Source: a virus. From it: a DNA stretch of 24,098 nt. The number at the start of each line of letters is the position of its first letter. Positions within the stretch are counted from its first letter, which is position 1. The stretch is from IMG/VR virus record IMGVR_UViG_3300022200_005406, positions 1-24,098 of that record; one strand, written 5' to 3'. A program made the translations under genes and the position numbers. Of the stretch, positions 7,255 through 13,859 are shown piece by piece. A model generated the notes under the pieces. The model saw only the letters and a program-made list of their open reading frames with translations. It ran no database searches and was not told where the DNA came from.

Positions 7255-7494
7255 TTATCTTTCCTTTACCTTGTTTTCCATGTATTCCATGCACGGAACG
7301 TAATACTCGTTCCTGCTCTCTTCGACAAACGATAGTACGATATTGGGCTTGTGAAATTGTCTCCACCAAACCCAATCCTTCCCATCCCACCAAATTGCTT
7401 TCCAGAAATTGCCGTCCTGGTCGGCATTGAAGTATTCTGTGATATAATATCCAGAACGGGAGGGTACGTTATCAGGATATGAGCTCCAGTTCAT
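7255..7494 (-). CDS. Trp-rich hypothetical protein, 79 aa
   Basis: Starts MNWSSYPDNVPSRSGYYITE and contains eight Trp residues in its first half. The pattern of a W near the start, a P-x-x-SGYY step and FWKAIWWDGKDWVWW faintly recalls the small DUF551-type phage proteins (W...P..G.Y...W..G..W), but the match is not secure. The start ATG overlaps the stop of the 50-aa gene (ATGA), and the ribosome site plus start lie in the loop of a long hairpin, suggesting controlled translation. Confidence 0.65.
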   Translation of the reverse strand: MNWSSYPDNVPSRSGYYITEYFNADQDGNFWKAIWWDGKDWVWWRQFHKPNIVLSFVEESRNEYYVPCMEYMENKVKER

Positions 7495-7514
7495 TTGCGC
7501 TCCGAACTGGAGCT
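7482..7514 (-). promoter_or_regulatory. Hairpin presenting Shine-Dalgarno and start codon in its loop
   Basis: Minus-strand arms AGCTCCAGTTC and GAACTGGAGCT form an uninterrupted 11-bp stem around the loop GGAGCGCAAAT. The loop holds the GGAG ribosome site and the first two bases of the ATG for the 79-aa protein; the stop of the 50-aa gene overlaps the same ATG. Both arms are coding sequence, so the structure is embedded in two genes. It probably makes translation of the second gene depend on ribosomes finishing the first, or on a binding factor. Confidence 0.6.
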
Positions 7515-7643
7515 TAAAGCATTGATAGCCTTATCCCAGAACTCCCATTCCTCAATCCCGTAGGACCGAAGAATGGCGAGTAGTTCATGCTCTTGTCTTA
7601 ACTTATCGTACTCTTCGCGGTGGATTACGATCTTATCGTTCAT
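7491..7643 (-). CDS. Small hypothetical protein, 50 aa, paralogue of the 54-aa protein
   Basis: Starts MNDKIVIHREEYDKLRQEHE after an AGAGAG site. It shares the EYD-x-L helix and W-x-W motif with the 54-aa protein encoded at 6957-7121. It ends with SSSSERK, where the Ser codons build the left arm of the hairpin around the next start codon. It is too short for a firm family call; it may be a modulator or DNA-mimic-like accessory, but nothing visible proves this. Confidence 0.65.
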   Translation of the reverse strand: MNDKIVIHREEYDKLRQEHELLAILRSYGIEEWEFWDKAINALSSSSERK

Positions 7644-7659
7644 GTGTGGGCACTCTCTG

Positions 7660-8829
7660 TTATTGGTTTTCTGATACAGGAGCCGCTACTTTTAGTCTTG
7701 CAACTTGGATTTCCTTGGACGACGTCTTTCGCAAATCGAGAGGGTTGTATGTCACGTGAAACAACTGCTTACCTTTAGTTGAGGTGTACTTCATATTGTA
7801 CTGTGCGGTCTCGAGATTGGGATACACGAAGAGATATGGGTGTGATGTCCACGTAGTCTCCTCTCCAACAGAATACTCCAACTTGGAATAACTCTGTACT
7901 CCTGGACCGTATTTACCATCGCCCATGTCACGTAGAATTTTGTATCCCATGAACCGCAGCTTATCATAGCTGTCTTCGGACCCATTCAACACTACGCAGT
8001 TTTTGGGCTTGACATCACCCAAAGCGCGAACGGGCGTCGAGGTTTCCATATCAACGATGAAATAGTCGCCTTCGCTGTTGACTACAACATGTTTTACCTC
8101 ATCTGAAAACATATCTTCGAGGTCTTCTGCAGTCCTCGAAGAGTAATCATCCGTGCCTGACGCTTCAAATGTCGTGAAGTCTTGGATATTGCTGAGTAGA
8201 TCCAACGCTGCTTCTACTGAGAATGGTGTGTCGCCGCGTGCTAGTTTCACTTCACGGCCATACGTTCCGCCAATTTGCGATTCCAACTCCTCCCAGGAAG
8301 TCGGCATACCTTTTTGGATTGCCGTCAAAATCATACGAATCAATTCAGGCTTTCCGATGAAAAACCCCTTGGCGATGTACTTATTGACACGCAGGATGCT
8401 ATTCAGAGGATAACGGGTATTAGGATTGAAACGTAATGTCTTAGTTGCGATGTCAGGGTAGAAATCCTCATGGAAGATGTAGGTTTCACTATCGCAATCA
8501 TACGCACCCATGCAAACTGTGAAATCAAAGTTTTCAAAGATTTTTTCAGCCGTTTCGAAAGAGTCGTATGTCATCACCTGTATAGTCGCGCGTTCGTCGT
8601 TCATACCAACAATGCTATTCGACCTGAATGTCACTGCACGATCGGTGATGTTAACGATGAAACAGTTATCCTCTAGAAGATGATGGAACGCCTCGATCAT
8701 ATCTTTATTTGACTTAGGGTAGACATCATAATCGTTGATGTCGGTCCGTGTTGCTACCGAAAGGACAGCTCCACCCGCGATGAAACACCCAGGCAAATGT
8801 ACCTCGAATTGCTTTGGTAATCTACTCAA
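7660..8829 (-). CDS. Nucleotidyltransferase-fold protein (Pol beta superfamily, tRNA-NT-like head)
   Basis: A 389-residue protein starting with TTG: the codon overlaps the previous stop (TTGA) and has GAGGGAG six bases upstream, and no ATG fits. The N-terminal part carries the nucleotidyltransferase signature, GG at 19-20 followed by DYD at 33-35, as in CCA-adding enzymes and minimal nucleotidyltransferases. A possible third acidic site lies in the strand ATIQVMTYDS. The middle region (about 120-200) is helical and could bind nucleic acid; the C-terminal half is unlike tRNA nucleotidyltransferases. The likely chemistry is transfer of a nucleotide to RNA or protein, with substrate unknown. It sits beside a metallophosphoesterase, and both may handle nucleic-acid ends or nucleotides. 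Inactive or toxin-antitoxin-type homologues are the alternative. Confidence 0.65.
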   Translation of the reverse strand: MSRLPKQFEVHLPGCFIAGGAVLSVATRTDINDYDVYPKSNKDMIEAFHHLLEDNCFIVNITDRAVTFRSNSIVGMNDERATIQVMTYDSFETAEKIFENFDFTVCMGAYDCDSETYIFHEDFYPDIATKTLRFNPNTRYPLNSILRVNKYIAKGFFIGKPELIRMILTAIQKGMPTSWEELESQIGGTYGREVKLARGDTPFSVEAALDLLSNIQDFTTFEASGTDDYSSRTAEDLEDMFSDEVKHVVVNSEGDYFIVDMETSTPVRALGDVKPKNCVVLNGSEDSYDKLRFMGYKILRDMGDGKYGPGVQSYSKLEYSVGEETTWTSHPYLFVYPNLETAQYNMKYTSTKGKQLFHVTYNPLDLRKTSSKEIQVARLKVAAPVSENQ

Positions 8830-9008
8830 GTTTGACTCCCTCGTTGATCATAATATTGTTTGATTTTATTGTAATCGCTTTCAACCACATAGACGTTGTT
8901 GCCAGATTGCACTGCATTTCCTGGAGTAACCTCTATGAAATCGTCTGTACCGTCCTCTTTATAGAAGCGATGGCCTTCGTGAACCACGATGATATTAGTT
9001 TCGGTCAT
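8826..9008 (-). CDS. Hypothetical protein, 60 aa
   Basis: Starts MTETNIIVVHEGHRFYKEDG and overlaps the end of the metallophosphoesterase gene by 14 bases, then overlaps the TTG start of the nucleotidyltransferase gene by 4. Composition suggests a small beta-rich domain with a C-terminal Tyr-rich helix. No motif recognised. The tight overlaps suggest that the phosphoesterase, this protein and the nucleotidyltransferase are made together. Confidence 0.65.
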   Translation of the reverse strand: MTETNIIVVHEGHRFYKEDGTDDFIEVTPGNAVQSGNNVYVVESDYNKIKQYYDQRGSQT

Positions 9009-9570
9009 TCCACTGCTTAGCCTCCACTGCTAGCGTTTCAATATGGACGGGCGTGTAGTTAACTTGCTCGACGCACACGCAGTAATATGGACCAGGCGGA
9101 GCTGGATTTGTGTGGATGTGGCCGAACACATTAAGCAACTGCTTCGAGAAGTCCGTGCTGCTGTACAAACTAGTCTCATGACGAGGATCGTGAGTCAGGA
9201 TTAATCCAAACTCAGGATATTTACGCCAGAACATCACCTTTTCAAATAGCCACCGACCTTCTGAGTCCTTACCTGAGAGATAGCGTATATCATCATGATT
9301 GCCAACAATCAAACGCTTACGACCGTTGAATCTGCGCCAGTCCTTTTCAAATCGAACGCGGTGTTCAGGTGTCCTGTCATAGAACACGTCGCCGAGATGA
9401 TATACGATATCACCAGGTTTGACGACGCTATTCCATCCCTCGATGATACGCTCGTTCATCTCTTCAACGTCAGCAAAATCTCGTACTCGACGTCCCTTGA
9501 AATCATAGAACGTTAATATGTCTGGTTGGTTGTAATGGGTGTCAGATATCACCCATATGTCTCTACTCAC
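8995..9570 (-). CDS. Calcineurin-like metallophosphoesterase
   Basis: A 191-residue binuclear-metal phosphoesterase with all the expected motifs: DTH at 10-12, GDVF (D61), GNHD (90-93), LTHDP (H127) and GHIH (150-153). This compact form resembles the small phage and bacterial metallophosphoesterases of the YfcE/MJ0936 type that hydrolyse phosphodiesters or nucleotides; the exact substrate cannot be read from sequence. The start is GTG at 9570, overlapping the previous stop (GTGA) with a GAGG ribosome site upstream. No signal peptide is present, so it is cytoplasmic. It is followed by a 60-aa protein and the nucleotidyltransferase-fold protein. Confidence 0.88.
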   Translation of the reverse strand: MSRDIWVISDTHYNQPDILTFYDFKGRRVRDFADVEEMNERIIEGWNSVVKPGDIVYHLGDVFYDRTPEHRVRFEKDWRRFNGRKRLIVGNHDDIRYLSGKDSEGRWLFEKVMFWRKYPEFGLILTHDPRHETSLYSSTDFSKQLLNVFGHIHTNPAPPGPYYCVCVEQVNYTPVHIETLAVEAKQWNDRN

Positions 9571-9929
9571 TTACGTACCTCAATACTCATTTTCTTTCTA
9601 TCGATGTGGAACGTCGCTCTCTCGCTCCACCGCGATTTAATCCGATTAAGACAAGACGATAAACTTGCAAAAGACCTCTTTTGCATATCGTTTTTCGTCA
9701 GTTTCTGGCACTCATCAAGAAGGTCGATTTCATCCTGGAACGCTTTCATTAGCGACGCTTCAAACTCTGCAATGATAGCCTGATGCTGTTGTAGAGTTTG
9801 AAGCTGGGCCTCGAGCCGATTAATACGGTCAATCAACTGTTGTTGAGGGCCGACGGGCTCATCCACTTTTTGAGGTTCGGGGAGCTCCGTCAACAATTTC
9901 TTATTAATCTTCATTTCTTTTACTGCCAA
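9567..9929 (-). CDS. Coiled-coil hypothetical protein, 120 aa
   Basis: Residues 30-60 form a Gln/Leu-rich coiled coil (RINRLEAQLQTLQQHQ), followed by an acidic helical segment and a basic C terminus. Two starts are possible: TTG at 9929, with AAGGA eight bases upstream, or ATG at 9914 with only a weak A-rich site; I prefer the TTG. Its stop overlaps the GTG of the metallophosphoesterase gene. No enzymatic motif is visible; it may oligomerise or act as an adaptor. Confidence 0.65.
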   Translation of the reverse strand: MAVKEMKINKKLLTELPEPQKVDEPVGPQQQLIDRINRLEAQLQTLQQHQAIIAEFEASLMKAFQDEIDLLDECQKLTKNDMQKRSFASLSSCLNRIKSRWSERATFHIDRKKMSIEVRK

Positions 9930-10096
9930 ACCAAAAATCCTTCCTTGGTCACTGTCTCTTTTTCGAGATCAGAGAGACATACAAACTTTGCAGTGAACCT
10001 ACCATCAACTTCAACGATGGTGTATTCAACGTACTTGAGTATCGTCTGATTGATACGCTTACGGACAGAGGAAGCAAGTTTGTATGTTTTGTTCAT
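9920..10096 (-). CDS. Small basic hypothetical protein, 58 aa
   Basis: Starts MNKTYKLASSVRKRINQTIL at an ATG with GAGG eight bases upstream, chosen over an in-frame GTG slightly upstream. The N-terminal 20 residues form a basic helix, followed by beta-type segments (YTIVEVDGRFTAKFVCL). It could be a small nucleic-acid-binding protein, but nothing specific is visible. It overlaps the start of the coiled-coil protein gene by 10 bases. Confidence 0.6.
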   Translation of the reverse strand: MNKTYKLASSVRKRINQTILKYVEYTIVEVDGRFTAKFVCLSDLEKETVTKEGFLVWQ

Positions 10097-10120
10097 AGGG
10101 AGCACCTCATCTATAAGGTT

Positions 10121-10187
10121 GAACCTACCACATTTACGTACAACCTACAACAATCATTTGTCGGTAGGAGACCACGTCAACCTACAA
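10121..10187. repeat. Three short AACCTAC repeats in and around an intergenic gap
   Basis: On the plus strand, GAACCTACCA (10121-10130) is followed by two identical CAACCTACAA copies (10141-10150 and 10178-10187). The last copy lies inside the 3' end of the 168-aa gene. Reversed GTAGG also occurs at 10164-10168. This might be an operator cluster upstream of the 58-aa gene, but the copies are short and irregularly spaced. Confidence 0.3.
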
Positions 10188-10660
10188 TTCATCTTGATTC
10201 CATTGCCTGAACGCTCTGGTTTCATGAAGTAGTGGCATCGACCTTGTTTGCCAATATACACTTGCTTTCCAATATACGGTTCGACAAGTTTCAAGGTCGC
10301 CTCAATAATCGAAGCTGATGCAATTTCTTTTTCAGTTTGAGGATTCGGGATCGTCTCTAACGCATTGTACATAGCGCAGAAACGACTTGGGTTATCATCC
10401 AAGTACACGTTCTCAAACTCATCGACGCATACCTGTTTGGTGTCAGAAATATTCGTCATGTGTGTGTTCCAATTCGCTCGATCCGATCCATCGTACGCAT
10501 CCGTTTCGTTTTGACGGGTTTCCGAATCAGAGACGGTCAATTCATCGTCTGTCACAACAATTTCTGCGCGTTCGTGCTGCTCAGCTTCTAATAGAAGAGG
10601 TACTTTCCAGCCGATGTATCTTTCAATACTCGACGTTGTGGTAATCTTATATATTCTCAT
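10154..10660 (-). CDS. Hypothetical protein, 168 aa
   Basis: The true start is probably the ATG at 10660 (MRIYKITTTSSIERYIGWKV), which has GGAG eight bases upstream; the frame continues open further upstream but only over another gene. The two genes overlap by 14 bases. The N-terminal part looks like a small beta/alpha domain, the middle (50-80) is acidic, and the C-terminal part has a basic surface (YIGKQVYIGKQGRCHYF). No known motif; it could be a phage-specific accessory protein. Confidence 0.65.
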   Translation of the reverse strand: MRIYKITTTSSIERYIGWKVPLLLEAEQHERAEIVVTDDELTVSDSETRQNETDAYDGSDRANWNTHMTNISDTKQVCVDEFENVYLDDNPSRFCAMYNALETIPNPQTEKEIASASIIEATLKLVEPYIGKQVYIGKQGRCHYFMKPERSGNGIKMNCRLTWSPTDK

Positions 10661-10931
10661 TGATCTCACTCCGTAATTTGTCCCACACAGCTTCGATCGC
10701 CCGCATCGACAAATTATCAGGATGGTTGGGCGAGTAATCGAACCCACCGATAAGTTGTGGAATCCATTCTGTTTCCCAAAGTTTGAACTCGTTTCGAATA
10801 TGACGGCCAAGTGTCGAATGATACACCATGAGGTGGTTCCGATCGCACTTTAAAAACTCGTCTCGCTGCTCCGCCGTCGACTTGGTGAGTTGAGTAGCTA
10901 CGATCCCAACCATTTCTTCGAAACTGTTCAT
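10647..10931 (-). CDS. Hypothetical protein, 94 aa (DUF6794-like pattern)
   Basis: Starts MNSFEEMVGIVATQLTKSTA, with AAAGGA seven bases before the ATG, partly encoded by the end of the helicase gene. The region HSTLGRHIRNEFKLWE followed by HPDNLSMRAIEAVWDKL matches a pattern I associate with the small helical phage and bacterial proteins of DUF6794 (LGR-x-IRN-x-x-x-LW, HPD-x-x-S). The function of that group is unknown. It is made directly after the helicase and overlaps the next gene. Confidence 0.65.
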   Translation of the reverse strand: MNSFEEMVGIVATQLTKSTAEQRDEFLKCDRNHLMVYHSTLGRHIRNEFKLWETEWIPQLIGGFDYSPNHPDNLSMRAIEAVWDKLRSEINENI

Positions 10932-10935
10932 TGCA

Positions 10936-12042
10936 TCATCCTTTCAAAATCGTGACTTTTTCGGAAGCTCGTGTAATCGCTGTATACAACCACCGTTGCC
11001 ACACATCTCTGAAACACCAAGACTCATCGTAAATCAGTACATTGTCCCATTGGCTACCTTGGCTCTTGTGGCATGTGATCGCGTAACCATAGTCGAACCG
11101 CTGCGAGCCTTTGAGAGTTTTCCAATCTGGCACAGCAACATCACTCATGAAAAAACTCTTGTGTACCTTTACTGGTACGGGAACACCTTCTGCTTCATCG
11201 GATCTGTTAAGAGTCATGTGTAGAAAGTTGGTCTTGTATTTTTGGTTGGTGAAATCGTCAATGTTGAACATACCACCATTGTAAATCCCGACATCATAAT
11301 CGTTCTTCAAGCAGATCAAGCGATCGCCAATCACAGGTGTGTCGGGGTCTAGTTTCAACATTTTCCGCATCTTACGATTCAGGTCGTCGCGAGTTATGTT
11401 GCGACCTACGATGATTTGGTTAGCATGTAGAGCATCTTGGGAATTGATCTTGGAAATGACGCGACTGTCTCCATACTCGCCAATGTCAGGAAAGGTTCCA
11501 TTGCGAACTTCCGTAGCAAGGTAAATAATCGGGTTTTCTTCTGCTTGACGGTGAATTTCGGTCAGCATCACGTCAGGTTTTGCCTCGGTGAAAAACCCTG
11601 CTCCATCGACAGGAGGCAATTGTGCTGGATCGCCGAGTACGAGAATCGGCTTGCGAAATGATAGCAGATCTCTTGCCATCTTTTCATCAACCATCGAACA
11701 CTCATCGACGATTAACAGCGCAGCGTCATTTAGAGCGCTTTGGCTGCGATTCAATCTGAAATTGACCTCACCTGTCTTATTGTTCACTTCCGCAACATAT
11801 ATCAGACTGTGTATCGTCCGTGCGCCTACACATCCGTTCCTCTGCATCATCAGCGCTGCTTTGCCAGTGAATGCAGCGTAACAGACTTCCCCGTCGATGT
11901 GTTCAGCAAAATGTCGAGCGAGTGTCGTCTTGCCTGTCCCCGCATATCCAAATACACGGAATACTTGTTTTTTCTTCGATTCTTGGTAAAACCACTTGTC
12001 CACAGCTTTTAAAGCTGCGTTCTGTTGAGGGGACCATTTCAT
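10936..12042 (-). CDS. Dda/RecD-like superfamily 1B DNA helicase
   Basis: A 368-residue SF1 helicase. Walker A is GYAGTGKT (32-39), Walker B and motif II are LLIVDECSMVD (109-119), motif III is GDPAQLPPV (137-145), motif IV has an H-R-Q pattern, and motifs V/VI are YAITCHKSQGSQWDNV and RWLYTAITRAS near the C terminus. This is the order seen in RecD2 and T4 Dda, which unwind DNA 5' to 3' and help start replication and remodel forks. It is somewhat shorter than T4 Dda (439) and lacks a RecD N-terminal domain. The start ATG has only a weak AAAGATG site. Together with the ligase it belongs to the phage replication/repair set. Confidence 0.9.
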   Translation of the reverse strand: MKWSPQQNAALKAVDKWFYQESKKKQVFRVFGYAGTGKTTLARHFAEHIDGEVCYAAFTGKAALMMQRNGCVGARTIHSLIYVAEVNNKTGEVNFRLNRSQSALNDAALLIVDECSMVDEKMARDLLSFRKPILVLGDPAQLPPVDGAGFFTEAKPDVMLTEIHRQAEENPIIYLATEVRNGTFPDIGEYGDSRVISKINSQDALHANQIIVGRNITRDDLNRKMRKMLKLDPDTPVIGDRLICLKNDYDVGIYNGGMFNIDDFTNQKYKTNFLHMTLNRSDEAEGVPVPVKVHKSFFMSDVAVPDWKTLKGSQRFDYGYAITCHKSQGSQWDNVLIYDESWCFRDVWQRWLYTAITRASEKVTILKG

Positions 12043-12045
12043 ATA

Positions 12046-12549
12046 TCACATCTTTCGTTCAAAAATTGCTTTTGGAATAAACGCAAACCCTTCCATCCCA
12101 GGAACGATGTGCACATCCCACGAGAAAGCTCTACGACCATAATAGGGGTCGTTATGGTATACCCGATCGGTAGAAAATGCAACGGGGTTCATAAAGAAAG
12201 GCCCCGCATAGTTGCTTTCCTTTAACGCATCAAAGAAGGTCGTTTCGCCCATAACAATCGCGTACTTATCTACATCGTATACATGGATTCCAAATCTCTC
12301 CATATCATTAACTGCTTCGAGTACGCGGTCAGTTAGCAGTTTTTTCTTAGATGGTGTGAAATCCCATACTTCCGTTTCAACATCCTCGAAATGTTGTCGG
12401 AGATATCCCCACTTGGTGAGGAGATTGAACATCTTACCCGAAACCCAATCTTTGAAATCGTTGTTCGTTTTCCTGATCTCATAAACGTCTTTGATCATTT
12501 TTTTGAAGGACGATCGTTTGACCTTTAAATGTCGTACATAATCTCTCAT
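12046..12549 (-). CDS. Hypothetical protein, 167 aa
   Basis: Starts MRDYVRHLKVKRSSFKKMIK; GGAG lies seven bases before the ATG. The N-terminal 60 residues are basic and helical, which could be a DNA-binding segment. The C-terminal half reads like a compact alpha/beta domain with GRRAFSWDVHIVPGMEGFAF near the end. I do not recognise the family. Its ribosome site comes immediately after a terminator-like hairpin, so its expression may depend on readthrough from the SPFH gene. It ends 3 bases before the helicase gene. Confidence 0.65.
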   Translation of the reverse strand: MRDYVRHLKVKRSSFKKMIKDVYEIRKTNNDFKDWVSGKMFNLLTKWGYLRQHFEDVETEVWDFTPSKKKLLTDRVLEAVNDMERFGIHVYDVDKYAIVMGETTFFDALKESNYAGPFFMNPVAFSTDRVYHNDPYYGRRAFSWDVHIVPGMEGFAFIPKAIFERKM

Positions 12550-12560
12550 ACATTAACTCC

Positions 12561-12586
12561 AAAAGGGAGGGGATTGCTCCCCTCCC
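12561..12586 (-). terminator. GC-rich hairpin with a GCAA tetraloop and U-tract, abutting the next ribosome site
   Basis: Minus-strand stem GGGAGGGGA/TCCCCTCCC (9 bp, perfect) closed by a GCAA (GNRA) tetraloop and followed by TTTT. It lies 7 bases after the SPFH stop codon and has the form of an intrinsic terminator with a short U-run. The U-run is directly followed by GGAG, the ribosome site of the 167-aa gene. It probably ends or attenuates the transcript coming from the NadV/SPFH side. Confidence 0.7.
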
Positions 12587-12593
12587 GTCATAC

Positions 12594-13466
12594 TTACTGT
12601 GCAGGACCTTTAGCTTCTTCCGTAACATCGATGAACGGAATAGCTCCATCACCAGTCATCCGAGGTAGTACGCCGTCCCACTTTTCGAGAGCCCGATAAC
12701 GGACAAGTTCGTCCGTGATCGATTCGGCCAGCAGCTTGTTAGCTTGCGCTTGTGCCTCAGCCACCCTCAAGATGGACTGTGCTTCGCCTCGTGCCACTTC
12801 AATCGCTTTATCCGCTTCGGCTATTGCTTGCTCGACCTCATTCCGACGTTGTTGAGCCTTTTGTGTAGCTTCGATCTTGGCGTTGATCGATCCGATCACG
12901 TTGTCGGGCAGACGAATCTCTCCGATCCAGTAAATCTTCGATACAATAATTCCCTGCGACTGAACCTGATCCCGAACAATCTGGAGGGCGGTTTCGATCA
13001 AGGCAGCCTTACCAGCTCCGTACACATATTCGACAGGTTTGTCGGACGCGACTTTGACAAGAGCATCTCTGACCATGTTGCGAAGGAACGTATCGGTGAT
13101 TTCATCAACGCCGCGCCGATACGTTTGATAAATCTCGGTCACCTGCATAGGATCGATCGAGTAAGAGATTCCGACATCAGCGTTGACAGTCAAGCCTTCA
13201 ACCGTTTGGAATGAAATAGACTCGTCGTTTTCAGATCCACCTCGAGAATCAGCAGTCCACTCATAGTTTTGCATAAACGTGGGGAACAGGTACAGTTCTT
13301 CATTGAACCCGATCCAGTAACGGCCAACGCCCAATTCTTCTGAATCAACACCCTTGTCACCGCCGAGCAGGTACACTTTCACTCCGACATGTCCCGCTGG
13401 AACCTTAGAGCACGCTGCGAGAGCTCCGAGCAGCATTGCAGTCAATACAACATTACGAATTTTCAA
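12594..13466 (-). CDS. SPFH/prohibitin-family lipoprotein (HflC-like)
   Basis: A 290-residue protein of the stomatin/prohibitin/HflKC superfamily, which forms ring-like scaffolds on membranes and often regulates proteases. I chose TTG at 13466 as the start because AAGGAG lies 7 bases upstream and the frame then begins with a textbook lipoprotein signal (MKIRNVVLTAMLLGALAACS). The lipobox is LAAC with Cys19, and Ser at +2 favours export beyond the inner membrane in E. coli-like hosts. Residues 25-190 form the SPFH domain (VPAGHVGVKVYLLGG; ISFQTVEGLTVNADVGISYS). Residues 195-255 are an Ala/Glu/Gln-rich coiled coil (AIAEADKAIEVARGEAQS), as in prohibitins. It follows a small membrane protein with which it overlaps. 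Confidence 0.85.
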   Translation of the reverse strand: MKIRNVVLTAMLLGALAACSKVPAGHVGVKVYLLGGDKGVDSEELGVGRYWIGFNEELYLFPTFMQNYEWTADSRGGSENDESISFQTVEGLTVNADVGISYSIDPMQVTEIYQTYRRGVDEITDTFLRNMVRDALVKVASDKPVEYVYGAGKAALIETALQIVRDQVQSQGIIVSKIYWIGEIRLPDNVIGSINAKIEATQKAQQRRNEVEQAIAEADKAIEVARGEAQSILRVAEAQAQANKLLAESITDELVRYRALEKWDGVLPRMTGDGAIPFIDVTEEAKGPAQ

Positions 13467-13659
13467 TTTTAATCTCCTTGTTTGTAGGTCGCTTTGCATA
13501 CTTTATAATCGCATAAATGACAACTGGCATACTGATAATATAAGCAATACCAACCATCACGAGAACGTTGCTAGCTGCCGATATTAGAAACGGTAGCACA
13601 ACCCCAAAACTGGCTATGATATACAATCCTGCCAGCACAATCAACCCATATAGTCTCAT
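13453..13659 (-). CDS. Small two-helix membrane protein, 68 aa
   Basis: Starts MRLYGLIVLAGLYIIASFGV; residues 3-26 and 29-53 are strongly hydrophobic and likely form two transmembrane helices, followed by a basic cytoplasmic tail (KYAKRPTNKEIKIENS). The ATG at 13659 has AAAGGAG five bases upstream, better than the in-frame GTG just before it. Its last codons contain the ribosome site of the SPFH lipoprotein, with a 14-base overlap, so the two are coupled and may act together at the envelope. Confidence 0.75.
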   Translation of the reverse strand: MRLYGLIVLAGLYIIASFGVVLPFLISAASNVLVMVGIAYIISMPVVIYAIIKYAKRPTNKEIKIENS

Positions 13660-13679
13660 CACGACTCCTTTGTAAGATG

Positions 13680-13704
13680 GTTGAGGGGCTCAAAGCCCCT
13701 CAAC
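13680..13704. terminator. 11-bp hairpin around the stop codon of the 55-aa gene
   Basis: Arms GTTGAGGGGCT and AGCCCCTCAAC pair perfectly with a 3-base loop; the TGA stop of the 55-aa gene lies at the apex. The minus-strand tail (CATCTTAC) lacks a U-run, so it is not a textbook terminator. It could mark a transcript end, protect a processed 3' end or slow the ribosome at the stop. Confidence 0.5.
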
Positions 13705-13857
13705 ATTTGTAACGTCTGTGTTCTGATCAGGTTTTCCTTCACAGAACGGTTTCGGGGTTCCGTCAGCATACCGCAACCCTTTATTGCGCTCATCGTTCAT
13801 CTTCCAAGCGCGCGCCATCAAGGCAACTTCATCGTAAAGGTTTTTCTCAACATACAT
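13690..13857 (-). CDS. Small hypothetical protein, 55 aa
   Basis: Lies directly after NadV: its ATG comes 2 bases after the NadV stop, and AAAGG is provided by the final NadV codons. The protein starts MYVEKNLYDEVALMARAWKM. The first half is a charged helix; the second half is loop-like (YADGTPKPFCEGKPD). The position makes co-expression with NadV nearly certain if it is translated, but there is no recognised motif. Confidence 0.65.
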   Translation of the reverse strand: MYVEKNLYDEVALMARAWKMNDERNKGLRYADGTPKPFCEGKPDQNTDVTNVEGL

Positions 13858-13859
13858 GA

